Source: Agapanthus africanus (taxonomy: Eukaryota > Streptophyta > Magnoliopsida > Asparagales > Amaryllidaceae). Taken from it: a stretch of DNA of 64,000 nt. The notes under the pieces are model-generated. The model saw nothing but the letters and a program-made list of their open reading frames with translations, did not search any database and had not been told where the DNA came from. Position 1 is the first letter of the stretch. Every line of letters begins with the position of its first letter. A program made the position numbers and the translations under genes. Below, piece by piece: positions 45,801 to 57,080 of the stretch. Location of the stretch: assembly GCA_030015575.1 (NCBI GenBank), contig CM057344.1, positions 186,637,044-186,701,043 on the forward strand. The letters are read 5' to 3'.

Positions 45801-45990
45801 CCTCAAAGTACCGACACTGGCCTGGCTGTAAGATTGGCGAACTTATAGTGTGTAATTAATCCCGGCTAGTCTTTCCTTTTAGGGTTTGAAGGAAGATTTG
45901 ATAAAAAGCAGTGGGAGCCATCCTGATTAGATAAAATAAAAACCAATCTATTCTTGCAAGAGCGCACGCTGAATGTTTTCTTCTCTCTCT
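42890..45990 (+). other. Leader of element C (no gag)
   Basis: Collinear with the A leader. GC-rich hairpin 43061-43099 (CGGAACCGC and GCACAAGC arms, 3-nt loop ATG, one mismatch), TATAAATA 43302, an extra segment at about 43730-44010 also present in A' (about 18410-18690) but shorter in A, a duplicated block (about 44978-45079, 45127-45227), and triple hairpins with apex TTGAC-TCA-GTCAA. No coding region. Confidence 0.8.
45325..45557 (+). other. Triple-hairpin RNA domain of element C
   Basis: The apex TGTTGACTCAGTCAAGG occurs at 45367-45383, 45459-45475 (last bases AG) and 45541-45557. The H1 outer stem CTAGTTAG/CTGATTAG pairs with G-U wobbles. The closing stem CCGTCATTTC (45325-45334) pairs with GAAATGATGG (45504-45513), with one wobble. 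H3 has TCTATGA/TCATAGA. The apical stem is a perfect 5-bp palindrome with a 3-nt loop. Confidence 0.7.
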
Positions 45991-46833
45991 CTCCAGGTAG
46001 CGACCATATCACGCCTTAATCAAGATAATAATATGGAATATTGACCGAACCCGCTTGATTATACTGAGCTGGGGAACGTTGGTCCCGCTCCACCTTATAA
46101 TTGTTATAAGACAGAGTAGGAAATTGGGGATTACCAGAATTCCCATGCCGCCCAAACGAAGAGAGTGCATGCTGATGCATCATCTTCGGGTGTGTTCATC
46201 ACAAAGAACTGTTTCTCAGTATCCTTTACGTCCTGGGTATGTGATACCGGATCAGGATCCCAGATATGTAATCTGTTACATAGGGCTACAGAAAGGTAGA
46301 GAACTGAGAACGGGTGATAAGTTTCATGAGGCAGAAAACGGGGCAAGTGTTGCAGCCAAGTCTGTTGGTCACTGTCACCCTGTATTACAATACATTGATT
46401 CTGAACGAATGTTATTAGATACCGAACCTGATATACAAAATTATACCAGTCTCGTTATCAGTAAAGAAATGATAAAATTTTGTATTGTTGGATAATGTTT
46501 TGAATATTTCCTATATCAAAAGTTGATCGGTTCAGGCACGTTATCTAAAAGCATTGATGTTCTAAATCAAACTACAGTTCTTAGTATACGGAACACACAC
46601 AAGAGGAAGAGTTCAGAAATGAACGATTCCTTCTTGAGGCATTGTGGACTAGGTCATATCAATGCGACCTGACTAGCTGAAGTTACATTTAGATGCATAT
46701 TTAAATCAGTTTGAATCTACATCTTGTGAAATTTGCCAGTCATGTCACAAAGATATATTGACACCGGCTCTGTTTATTGGAAACAGAGAAAGAGTTAGTG
46801 AGCTCTTTGGATGATACATGTTGATGTATGTAT
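45991..46833 (+). pseudogene. Decayed 5' pol remnant of element C
   Basis: Aligns with 30541-31390 of A (from the splice-like CTCCAGGTAGCGACC through the protease region, TCCTGGGTATGTGATACCGG, to the start of integrase). Frequent indels and stops leave only short frames. It stops where element B is inserted and resumes at 57081. Confidence 0.8.
46829..46833. other. Target site duplication of B, left (TGTAT)
   Basis: TGTAT before the LTR start. TGTAA (57081-57085) follows the other LTR, a one-base mismatch. The flanks join into the GATGTATG...GGTCCC region of integrase, as in A at about 31381. Confidence 0.7.
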
Positions 46834-49093
46834 TGTTGGAGATAGTGCCCTCAGAGTCAATTATTAGGTCACAGGTACGTGATTGCAATGATTGATGGAG
46901 GACCTATCCCGGTAGGACAGTCTTACTCGAGATGATAGTATGCTATCTGGTTTACCTTTATCATCGTGTACTGCTTTAAGTGACCTGACAAGTCGCTATT
47001 ACACGTTGGTAGCGCCCCTAGGATTCTTGCTTGACCACCAGCAGTATGAGGGCGATCATATAAGTGGGAGCTGGGGTCTATAAGCATATCCTTAAATGGT
47101 CCCTAGTCGTGTGAGTTTCGAGACAGGGCATCGATACTCCAGAGTAGACTAGTGTATACAGTCGAGACCCCGACGAGGGGCGGTGGCCGGTCTCACAAGC
47201 CACTGGTGTCAGTTGGATCACCTAAGATGTATACAGGTGCTCATTGGGTTATGAGTACACCGGACAGGACTCGCCGGGAACATGCTAGTTGGTCATATAC
47301 CAGACGTCAGATGGCAGTTCCCTGGTGACATGTGTACAGGTTAGTTCATCGACCTGGGGATCGTCATTTGTCTTGTGTGAGTTCCCACTGTACTTTGATT
47401 ACTACCCTACCACGGCTCAAAGGAGTCGTGCAAACAGGTTTTAGTTGGGTACAGTCCCGAGCCACATGGAGGCAGTGAGCGTATCTTCAGGGGTTCGTCT
47501 CTCCCGGTATTGGGGGTGAGGTCGTGCTGTGTCTAGGAGAGCCATTACACGAAGCCCTCGGCCGAGGCAAGGAGATTTACTGGTAGGTATTCCAGTAGTA
47601 TCTCAGGGTGTTCTGGGCTACACTCCGACACGACTTGTACCGCTTTTGGGGGTCTGACTTTTACCAACCCCCTAGGCCCGCCATGCGATGCTCATAGACG
47701 AACGGACCGGACTGTACGGATATTGTCACTGACAGGCTCAGTATGGTGTCAGGCTGAGTTCGCTCACAGACGTCCCTTTTAGTCGATACCTGGTAGCCCG
47801 TTACGTATTGGCTTATACCTCTGACGTGCTAGTGGTTAAATCCACAACCAAGGTGTTGAAGAGTCTTTAGAGTCCCCCACATTCAGTTACTCAGCTTTCG
47901 GGCGAAAGGTTGTAGAGGCCGTATGGAGATATGGCAGGGTCCGATCAGATACGTGCGGTATTGCACGGATCAGGATCGGACAGTTTGTACTACAGGCCGT
48001 ATGGTTATATGGCAGGGTTCGATCAGGTACGTGCGGTATTGCACGGATCAGGATCGAACGGATCATACTAGCCGGTTTTGGTATAAGCCGGATCCTAGTA
48101 TAGTACAGTGTAGATTTTGTCTCATTGCATTTGTATTTCGGTCGGAATACAAATGCGGGTGTGTATGCACAGTATCGGGGTTTTCCTGTAATTTATTACG
48201 GGACCAGTTTTCTGGAGTTGCCAGTTTGCTTTCCGTTTCGGCCGATTTCCTTTGTATCGTTCATTGGCCGAAGATTGGTGGAGGAGGGCTTATTTGCATT
48301 GTTGCAAATAGGCATTTGTGGAGGGTGTTCTTTGCATATATTTGTATCATGATGGTTTCATGATGGAGCCTATCCTTTGACTCTTTCTTTTCCATCATGG
48401 CTTGACTTTGTAAATCATCATGGTTGTTGATGATGAGGTTGGTGGTAGGTGGTTGAGTGTGGGTTTTGATTTGGTGATCATTTCCTTTTGCATGATAGCC
48501 TTCTCTCTTTCTCCCTTTTGTATTATTGGATGGCTCTCTCATTATCTAACACACTACACTCTTATTCTCTTCCCTCCCTCACCTCTCATGGCCGGCCCAA
48601 GCATTATGGGGGCTGTCCAAACTTTTTGGTATGGGATTTTGCTTTATTTCATGTTGCAAAAATCCCACAAGATCAATCTCAAAAGCTCCAAGTTCAATCC
48701 CTCCACAAAAGGCAATTCTACAACCCCAAAATGAGACTTAAACACTACATATTCTACAGCAAACCTTGGGCACGTCGACTAGCCAGCTTCGTGCCCGAGT
48801 TGCCTCGGCATTGAGGTGGGAGCCCGTAAAAGAAGTAGGCGATGTGGTGCACTTCCGGCGACGATGTGGAGACCGGAGCTTCCGCAGGAGATCGGGACGA
48901 CGACGAGAAGACCGGAGGACTTGGATCAGTCGGTATATCTCTCTTCCCCATCTTGTAGTTAGCTAGGACTAGTTAATGGTTCGATCCGGGTATTAGTGCG
49001 CGGCGGTTTGCCAGTTCAAGAAAAATTAAAGTTTATCACCGCTTCCGCATTTGGCCGTCGGATTGACGGCCAGGGCGCCGCCGTGCACTTACA
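46834..49093 (+). repeat. 5' LTR of element B
   Basis: TGTTGGAGATAGTGCCCTCAG ... GTGCACTTACA. Contains a tandem duplication of about 79 bp (47916-48072). Open frames inside (47923-48363, 48420-48734) are repeated unchanged in position in the 3' LTR and show no protein family features, so I do not call them genes. Confidence 0.93.
47916..48072 (+). repeat. 79-bp tandem duplication in the B LTR
   Basis: Two copies of GCCGTATGG...TATGGCAGGGT...GTGCGGTATTGCACGGATC. Each has the small hairpin GTGC-GGTATT-GCAC. The same duplication is in the 3' LTR (about 55903-56059). Confidence 0.8.
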
Positions 49094-49094
49094 T

Positions 49095-49107
49095 TGGTAT
49101 CAGAGCC
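49095..49107 (+). other. Primer binding site of element B
   Basis: TGGTATCAGAGCC, one base after the LTR end. Confidence 0.93.
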
Positions 49108-51405
49108 TCGCCATTAACTTAGTCTAACTTTGTCTAATGTGTTTTGCATTTCTGATCGACCAAAATTCCAAAATCTACATTTTTGTTCACATCAGTTTTC
49201 TGTTGAAATTTTTTGGTGCCGAAAAATTTTTCAGGTTGTAAAATAGTGATGTACTGGAAGTTATAAGCACACTGTAGAAATTCGACACAGTAAGTCGACC
49301 TCCAGAGCGCGGAACCGCGGCAAAACCCCCCTTGGGCCACGGTTCCGCCGCCGAATAGTGTCCTTGCTGTGTCAAATTTCTTCAGTCGCTTTCTGGGGTG
49401 AAAATTGGGTTTTTGGAATAATAACATTGGGCCCAGAATTTCTTGATCTGCTACAGTAATGCTTGGGGGCCCACTTGTTAAAATTTGATCGATCGGATAT
49501 TTTAAACACATTATTTCACAGTATTTACATTATATCTGCGACCGTGAATGTCACTTGATCGGTAAATCCGGTCTAACTGCTATAGCCCGGTTAGACGGAT
49601 TTGCGAACGTGACTTTCACGTTGATGTTCTGTTTTTGCTGTGATGTTGCGGATCGGTCGTGGAGGATAGCATGGATGAAATGCTGGTACAGTTGTGGTTG
49701 TATTATGTACATTTGATATTGCGGGGCGAGCGTCCGACATGTGGACTGCCGTCACTGCCTGATTGTATTATTTTTTTTTTTGGGGCACGGCCAGGTTGCG
49801 GTCGATGTACCCGTTGTATGTATATTTTACTTTCTGTACTAGGATTGCCCCGCGGAGGGGTGCACGGATAGCCGGGTTCTAGAGGGAAACAAGCCCGCAT
49901 CTCATGGTATTGAGAGGGAGGGGGCTTCACTCTAGGATTGGCGGGCTATTCGCCGCACTCGTAGAGGGTACAGGTTGACCCAGGAGGGGTGCCCAAGTTA
50001 CCGGATTCCATGAAGTGCTGGGTGGTCCATTCACGGTGCTGAAGGGGGCTGCCTCGCTTCAGGTTTTGGCGGGTAACTTGCCGCGCCCGTAGGGGTCTAG
50101 GATTTCATTGCGCAGGCTATCCACACGACCAGGGGAACGTCGGGTTTCAGTAGTGGCTCTGTGAAACCCGGGGATCCCAGATATCTGTATTGTTTCTGTG
50201 ATGCTGTTCATTCTCTGTGATGTTGCATTTTTTATCATGCCTTGAGCGAATATAATATATTGGTATATATATTAGTAGATGTTGTATATGTTTTACATCC
50301 GCGCTAGTCCAGTCCCCGCTCTGTCGTTAGTTAGCTAACCTAACGGGTAATGACGGGACCCAGTGGCGAATGCGGATGACATATACGTACATCAGTATAT
50401 TTTCGTTCTTTTTGGTGTGATCAATTGATGGGACTGCATTGATTCGGATCAATGCAAGTTAAAAACAAACCTAATCTGATGTTGTTGGAACACTTTTTCA
50501 AAAAGCTGTTATTGCAAGGACGTTCACTTTTGTTTTGCATCGTGGTATTCAGATGGAATATCCTGCTCCTCAGTCGACGAGGCAAGGGCCGAGATCCCTT
50601 CACCGGGAGTGACCCCTTGGACAAAAGTTTGCGTCAGGGCATTAACTTCACTATAGCCGATTACTTTTGCTTTGCACCGTGGTATTCAGTTGGAATATCC
50701 TGCACCTCATTCTACGGGGAAAGAGCCGAGATCCCTTCACCGGGAGTGACCTCTTTAGCAAAGGTTTTCGTCACTATATTTTTTAAAAGCTATCCGTTCC
50801 TTCAACGATATCAAGTTCATTACGTTAAAGGTTTTCGCCAGAAACCATTCGTAGCCCTCCGTCGTTTCATATGGGTAGTCAATAGTATTCAAGCTGTGTT
50901 TGTTGGCCAAAGTCAAGGCACAGTGTTTGGTAGCTATTGGTTATTCATATGTAGCATAGATAGATGTGTTGGTTTGGAACAGTCGTACTGCCTTGTTGGC
51001 CAAAGTCAAGGGTAGGTACGGGTGGATTCAAATCAACCTGAAGAATGACGGGTAGAACTTGACATGTGACTTATGATTTGTTGGCCAAAGTCAAGGTCAT
51101 AAGAGCATGGGGCAGAAATCCACATCGGGAGTTTCAAAAGAACTGAAACTTGCCAGATATGCGCATACCTTCTGGAGTGTGATGACGTGAGCGGATTCCG
51201 TCACGTTATCATGCGATGATAGTTGGATCCCGATTCCCACTGATGAGTTGGTATACTCCTCGGGTGATCCCGACTAATTCTTCTTTCAGATTTGGAGGAG
51301 AATTTGACGGTACAGTGGGAGGTTTCCTGATTAGATAAATTGGTAACCATTCTGATCTAGGTTAGAGTGCACGCTGAGTGTTTCTTTTCTCTCTCTCTTT
51401 GGCAG
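49108..51405 (+). other. Leader of element B (no gag)
   Basis: Same order of signals as A and C but strongly diverged in sequence. Hairpin GCGGAACCG/CGGTTCCGC (49309-49348), a duplicated block (about 50530-50640, 50665-50765), triple hairpins (50859-51103), and a pyrimidine tract ending GGCAG at 51405. No coding region. Confidence 0.75.
50859..51103 (+). other. Triple-hairpin RNA domain of element B
   Basis: The apex TGTTGGCCAAAGTCAAGG occurs at 50901, 50994 and 51079. The H1 stem is CAATAG/CTATTG plus CTGTG/CACAG (50880-50939), where A has AGTTAG/CTAACT and CTACG/CGTAG: both sides changed and pairing kept. H3 is CATG/CATG plus CTTATGA/TCATAAG (51063-51109). The closing stem is CCGTCGTT/AATGACGG. 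Confidence 0.7.
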
Positions 51406-51479
51406 CGACCATTGACCCGACCCTAAGACTATGACTCAGAGACCAAAATTGACCGAACCTTCTTAAACACTGGCTTTTG

Positions 51480-52290
51480 GATTGTCAGAGTTGCGAACCT
51501 CATTGCCACTCCTACTTTTACCCTTTTCTCCAGGACACCACGTGTTACTACGAACGTCCACTTCCATTGGACAAAACCATCGTATGGTTAGATACGAACT
51601 CGAAGGAATTTATTCGAGGATGGTTTCCGGTACTGGAGAAAACGGATAGGATTATTCAGTTGTCTTTTCCTTTTACCTTCTCTCAAGTTGTGAGTACTCC
51701 TTGGTTTAGGAGATAGTACACCTATTATGCAAATTGGATAGTCTTCTTCCAAACCTTAGGCTGGTGCCGAACGGTGGGGAATGAAGAAAACCAATTAGCA
51801 TAACGACGGTGTACAGAAGGTATTAAGTTAAGACAAAGCAAGGGATTAGTAAGTGGGCAAAGTAAATTGCAACAGATATTCACGACCAAACCAAGTATTC
51901 CTTCGCCAATCCTAAATCACCTTTGTATTTCTCCAGGACGCTCCGTATCACTACGAAGATCCACAGTTTATTGGATACTCCATCGTATGGTTATATACGA
52001 ACTCGAAAGGAACTTGTTCCACTTCGGGGATGGATTCTGGTCCAGGAGAAATAGAAATAAGGTTTATTCGGTTGTCTTTTATCTTCACCTTCTCTCGCTT
52101 TGCGAGTGCTCCTGGGATTAGGACAGTACACCCATTATGCTTATTGGATAGTCTTCTTCCAAACCATAGGCTGGTGCCGAACGGTAGGGAAGGAAGAAAA
52201 CCATTTGGCCTAAGGGGTGTGCAGAAGGTGATGACTAAAGACATAAGAAGGGATTTGGAAAGGTGGCAAAGAATTATACGGTTACAGTCG
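51480..52290 (+). repeat. Duplicated segment of about 280 bp inside element B
   Basis: About 51525-51800 and 51930-52205 are two diverged copies (shared GGATAGTCTTCTTCCAAACC, GGCTGGTGCCGAACGGT, CATCGTATGGTTA). No match in A or C was seen. Origin unknown. Small frames are not convincing. Confidence 0.65.
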
Positions 52291-52799
52291 TGAATCTGGA
52301 AGAGGCATTACTAGGAATACCCAAATACCCCATCGAAACATTTCGATGTTTCAGTTTCACCGAGTACTGTTAAAGGAAAACTGATTTCCCGATTAGATAC
52401 TTACTCCAGGGTATGTATTTACCAGGTATGATTCTCACATCTGTATGGTTTTACAGATGATGAGTGGGAGTAAGTTATTGGGAATTAGGTGATCATCCTC
52501 ATTATATCGGGATTCGTTGTAATCGGTGATATTTGAGGAAGTCACCTGGGTTGTTTGCCGGACGGCAAATATTTGGTCTTGAATATCCTCTGTTATGCAC
52601 CAATTTCAAATTGATATATCTGTACGTCTATTTTCATAGAGTGAGATATACCTTTTGAAATTATGTCTATGATATTTACCTATATCAGTGGATGGTTAGG
52701 TAAAGAGCATTAAACAGCGGTGTAATTCTTCTTAACCATAAGTACAGTTTTCAACCTACGACACACAGTGAACGAGTTATCAGACTCAAGGGACTTATA
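52291..52799. other. Unassigned part of element B
   Basis: No ORF or recognisable pol motif. Probably decayed protease/integrase coding by position only. Confidence 0.35.
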
Positions 52800-54815
52800 C
52801 AGAGTATTGTATGTTGTCCAGAGTCCATCAGGACAGAGGGGTTGGTCCTCGTACTATATTCGGTTTACTTATGACTTCTCTAGTTTTTAGACAGGTGTTT
52901 CGTGGAAACACAGGGTCCGAATTTGGAGAAGTTATAGGTATTTGAATAGAGTAGAGAACCAGGTGTAGCGAGTATCGGGATTCTTCAAAGTGATCGAAGA
53001 TGTAGATACTTGTCAATGGTATTCAGTTGATAGTAGTGATTAAGAGAACTTGCTTCTCTTTCGGGTTACTCATAATTGGAAGCATTCCTAAGTTGAGTAA
53101 CGCTGATCGGCCTTCTTCCATTTAGTTGACATGCACTGGGGACAGCTGCATGATTTGAATCTGGTTCAATTAAATCAGTGCCTCTGGTTCTATATTGGAT
53201 ATAGAACAGTTCATATCTTAACAATGTTAAGGTACGGGGAGTTGTCCGGCTTATGATTAAAACCAAACTCTGGATAACTCAAGGCACGTTTCTGTAATGG
53301 CTGTTTGTGGGTTGACCCAGGCTATGACGAGGGTTGATTTTCTACCATCTGGATGAACAATAGCAATATTGTTCTAGACTCGCCACAGTTTTATTAAAAA
53401 TAGAATTTTTCAGAAAACAGTAGTGGGAGTATGGTAGAACTGGAAGTGATTCCAGAACCACAAACGATTACTGAAGATTTGATAAGGAACCTAAAGATTC
53501 AATATGGTTTGACATTCCATTGGCCACTCCGCAGATAAGGTGGGTAACTTCAGGCACCCGAGAGGTACTACGGTAGCCTCAAGGACGGTGACAGGGAACT
53601 TCTTGTTTACCCACAATTACCATTGCTGTTGTTCCAGGTTGCGAGACCCGGCGGGAGGATGAGTATAGCGTCGTTCTAAACTAGTTTTAGAAGTGTACGT
53701 GTATATGACTCTGCCAGAGGGTTGTCGTAGTCAGTGGGAGCAGCGGAAGCATTGGTGGACAGGTGGCTTATGTCTATTTATAGACTAAAGCAGATATAGC
53801 GGAGATAGATCATCAATTTCTGATGTGACAGTCATAGGTTTGACTTCATCAGAATAGGGGATGGATCTGTTGAGAAGGTAGTAGGGTGTGATGTCATGGT
53901 ATTTGGATAACATACACAGAGTAGGAAAGGAAACTCCTATACTACAATCGGTTATACTTTGGTCGTCACACAGTGGTTTTCTCCACACAGGACTTGGATA
54001 TTATATCAGACATACTGGTTACTAGATCTATGGTTTTAGATCTAGATTTGGGTGGTTTCCCAATCAGGGTACTTAGACAGCATTCTAAGAGTATTTAGAA
54101 TGAACGACTCCTGGCACGGTATTATACCTGCAGGTGATGGAGTCACCCTCTCTAAAGGTGTCTTATAGACTAAAGTAGAGAGGAAAGTGCATGGTTGGCA
54201 GATCACTTGCTCAGGCAATTGAGTCAATCATGAAATGTCAAGTACCACACCAGATGTTGTTCTTGCACTAGATGCAATAAGTTGACATTAATCCAATCCT
54301 GGAGAAACAGTCGGAAGCAGTTTTAGAACATAAGTGGATGTTCTAGGGATATGATGACGACAGCCTCATTCGGGAGACAGTTATCATTCCAGGCTTCCAA
54401 TGTGACTTGGACGACAGGGAGGTTGTCAGAGTTATAGTTTCCCTTCTGATGAGGGGCAGTATTTTGGACAGGTGGTCCAAGGCAATACTGAGGGAGGCAT
54501 GGCGCTGGATACTGATTAAGTTCAGTTAACGATACAGTCTAAGAAGTTTGGATTTGGAGTTCATTTATGAGCTAGGTCCCATCAGACATCCAGACGCATT
54601 CTAAGACAGGTATTACTCTTTTCGGGAGATGGCTTTCTCCGCGAACTTGAGATATAGAGAGACATAGAAAGAAACATCAAGGCGGATCCACTCACTGAGG
54701 CTATTCCTCGAACGCAATAGTTTCACAAACGAGCTTTGTGAGACTGACTAGTAGAGGAGTTGGGTGTTCGGTATCACACGGCTGTGAGTATGCGACATCG
54801 CAATAATTAGCCTTG
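52800..54815 (+). pseudogene. Highly decayed pol remnant of element B
   Basis: Collinear short matches to A pol: GTAGAGAACCA (about 52951), ATGACTCTGCCAGAGGG (about 53704, as in RT), AGTGGGAGCAGCGGAAGC, and GGCGGATCCACTCACTGAGG near 54680 (end of RNase H). Stops and indels are everywhere. No functional product is possible. Confidence 0.6.
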
Positions 54816-54820
54816 AGTGC

Positions 54821-54831
54821 AAGTGGGAGAT
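54821..54831 (+). other. Polypurine tract of element B
   Basis: AAGTGGGAGAT directly before the 3' LTR, identical to A and C. Confidence 0.85.
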
Positions 54832-57080
54832 TGTTGGAGATAGTGCCCTCAGAGTCAATTATTAGGTCACAGGTACGTGATTGCAATGATTGATGGAGGA
54901 CCTATCCCGGTAGGACAGTCTTACTCGAGATGATAGTATGCTATCGGTTTACCTTTATCATCGTGTACTGCTTTAAGTGACCTGACAAGTCGCTATTACA
55001 CGTTGGTAGAGCCCCTAGGATTCTTGCTTGACCACCAGCAGTATGAGGGCGATCATATAAGTGGGAGCTGGGGTCTATAAGCATATCCTTAAATGGTCCC
55101 TAGTCGTGTGAGTTTCGAGACAGGGCATCGATACTCCAGAGTAGACTAGTGTATACAGTCGAGACCCCGACGAGGGGCGGTGGCCAGTCTCACAAGCCAC
55201 TGGTGTCAGTTGGATCACCTAAGATGTATACAGGTGCTCATTTGGTTATGAGTAGACTCGCCGGGAACATGCTAGTTGGTCATATACCAGACGTCAGATG
55301 GCAGTTCCCTGGTGACATGTGTACAGGTTAGTTCATCGACCTGGGGATCGTCATTTGTCTTGTGTGAGTTCCCACTGTACTTTGATTACTACCCTACCAC
55401 GGCTCAAAGGAGTCGTGCAAACAGGTTTTAGTTGGGTACAGTCCCGAGCCACATGGAGGCAGTGAGCGTATCTTCAGGGGTTCGTCTCTCCCGGTATTGG
55501 GGGTGAGGTCGTGCTGTGTCTAGGAGAGCCATTACACGAAGCCCTCGGCCGAGGCAAGGAGATTTACTGGTAGGTATTCCAGTAGTATCTCAGGGTGTTC
55601 TGGGCTACACTCCGACACGACTTGTACCGCTTTTGAGGGTCTGACTTTTACCAACCCCCTAGGCCCGCCATGCGATGCTCATAGACGAACGGACCGGACT
55701 GTACGGATATTGTCACTGACAGGCTCAGTATGGTGTCAGGCTGAGTTCGCTCACAGACGTCCCTTTTAGTCGATACCTGGTAGCCCGTTACGTATTGGCT
55801 TATACCTCTGATGTGCTAGTGGTTAAATCCACAACCAAGGTGTTGAAGAGTCTTTAGAGTCCCCCACATTCAGTTACTCAGCTTTCGGGCGAAAGGTTGT
55901 AGAGGCCGTATGGAGATATGGCAGGGTCCGATCAGATACGTGCGGTATTGCACGGATCAGGATCGGACAGTTTGTACTACAGGCCGTATGGTTATATGGC
56001 AGGGTTCGATCAGGTACGTGCGGTATTGCACGGATCAGGATCGAACGGATCATACTAGCCGGTTTTGGTATAAGCCGGATCCTAGTATAGTACAGTGTAG
56101 ATTTTGTCTCATTGCATTTGTATTTCGGTCGGAATACAAATGCGGGTGTGTATGCACAGTATCGGGGTTTTCCTGTAATTTATTACGGGACCAGTTTTCT
56201 GGAGTTGCCAGTTTGCTTTCCGTTTCGGCCGATTTCCTTTGTATCGTTCATTGGCCGAAGATTGGTGGAGGAGGGCTTATTTGCATTGTTGCAAATAGGC
56301 ATTTGTGGAGGGTGTTCTTTGCATATATTTGTATCATGATGGTTTCATGATGGAGCCCATCCTTTGACTCTTTCTTTTCCATCATGGCTTGACTTTGTAA
56401 ATCATCATGGTTGTTGATGATGAGGTTGGTGGTAGGTGGTTGAGTGTGGGTTTTGATTTGGTGATCATTTCCTTTTGCATGATAGCCTTCTCTCTTTCTC
56501 CCTTTTGTATTATTGGATGGCTCTCTCATTATCTAACACACTACACTCTTATTCTCTTCCCTCCCTCACCTCTCATGGCCGGCCCAAGCATTAGGGGGGC
56601 TGTCCAAACTTTTTGGTGTGGGATTTTGCTTCATTTCATGTTGCAAAAATCCCACAAGATCAATCTCAAAAGCTCTAAGTTCAATCCCTCCACAAAAGGC
56701 AATTCTACAACCCCAAAATGAGACTTAAACACTACATATTCTACAGCAAACCTTGGGCACGTCGACTAGCCAGCTTCGCGCCCGAGTTGCCTCGGCATTG
56801 AGATGGGAGCCCGTAAAAGAAGTAGGCGATGTGGTGCACTTCCGGCGACGATGTGGAGACCGGAGCTTCCGCAGGAGATCGGGACGACGACGAGAAGACC
56901 GGAGGACTTGGATCAGTCGGTATATCTCTCTTCCCCATCTTGTAGTTAGCTAGGACTAGTTAATGGTTCGATCCGGGTATTAGTGCGCGGCGGTTTGCCA
57001 GTTCAAGAAAAATTAAAGTTTATCACCGCTTCCGCATTTGGCCGTCGGATTGACGGCCGGGGCGCCGCCGTGCACTTACA
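54832..57080 (+). repeat. 3' LTR of element B
   Basis: TGTTGGAGATAGTGCCCTCAG ... GTGCACTTACA. Lacks 10 bp near 55250 compared with the 5' LTR and is otherwise nearly identical. Confidence 0.93.

Larger units (their letters stand above)
46834..57080 (+). mobile_element. Copia element B nested in C
   Basis: LTRs 46834-49093 (2260 bp) and 54832-57080 (2249 bp), PBS 49095, PPT 54821. By eye the LTRs differ by about a dozen substitutions and two small deletions (one of 10 bp), making B the youngest of the three insertions. The interior is almost unrecognisable as pol, and gag is absent. Confidence 0.92.

Noticed and set aside
47923..48363. 146-codon ORF in the B LTR (identical frame at 55910-56350)
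   Set aside because: It lies wholly in an LTR, arises from a tandem duplication, and shows no family features. Its repetition reflects the two LTRs.
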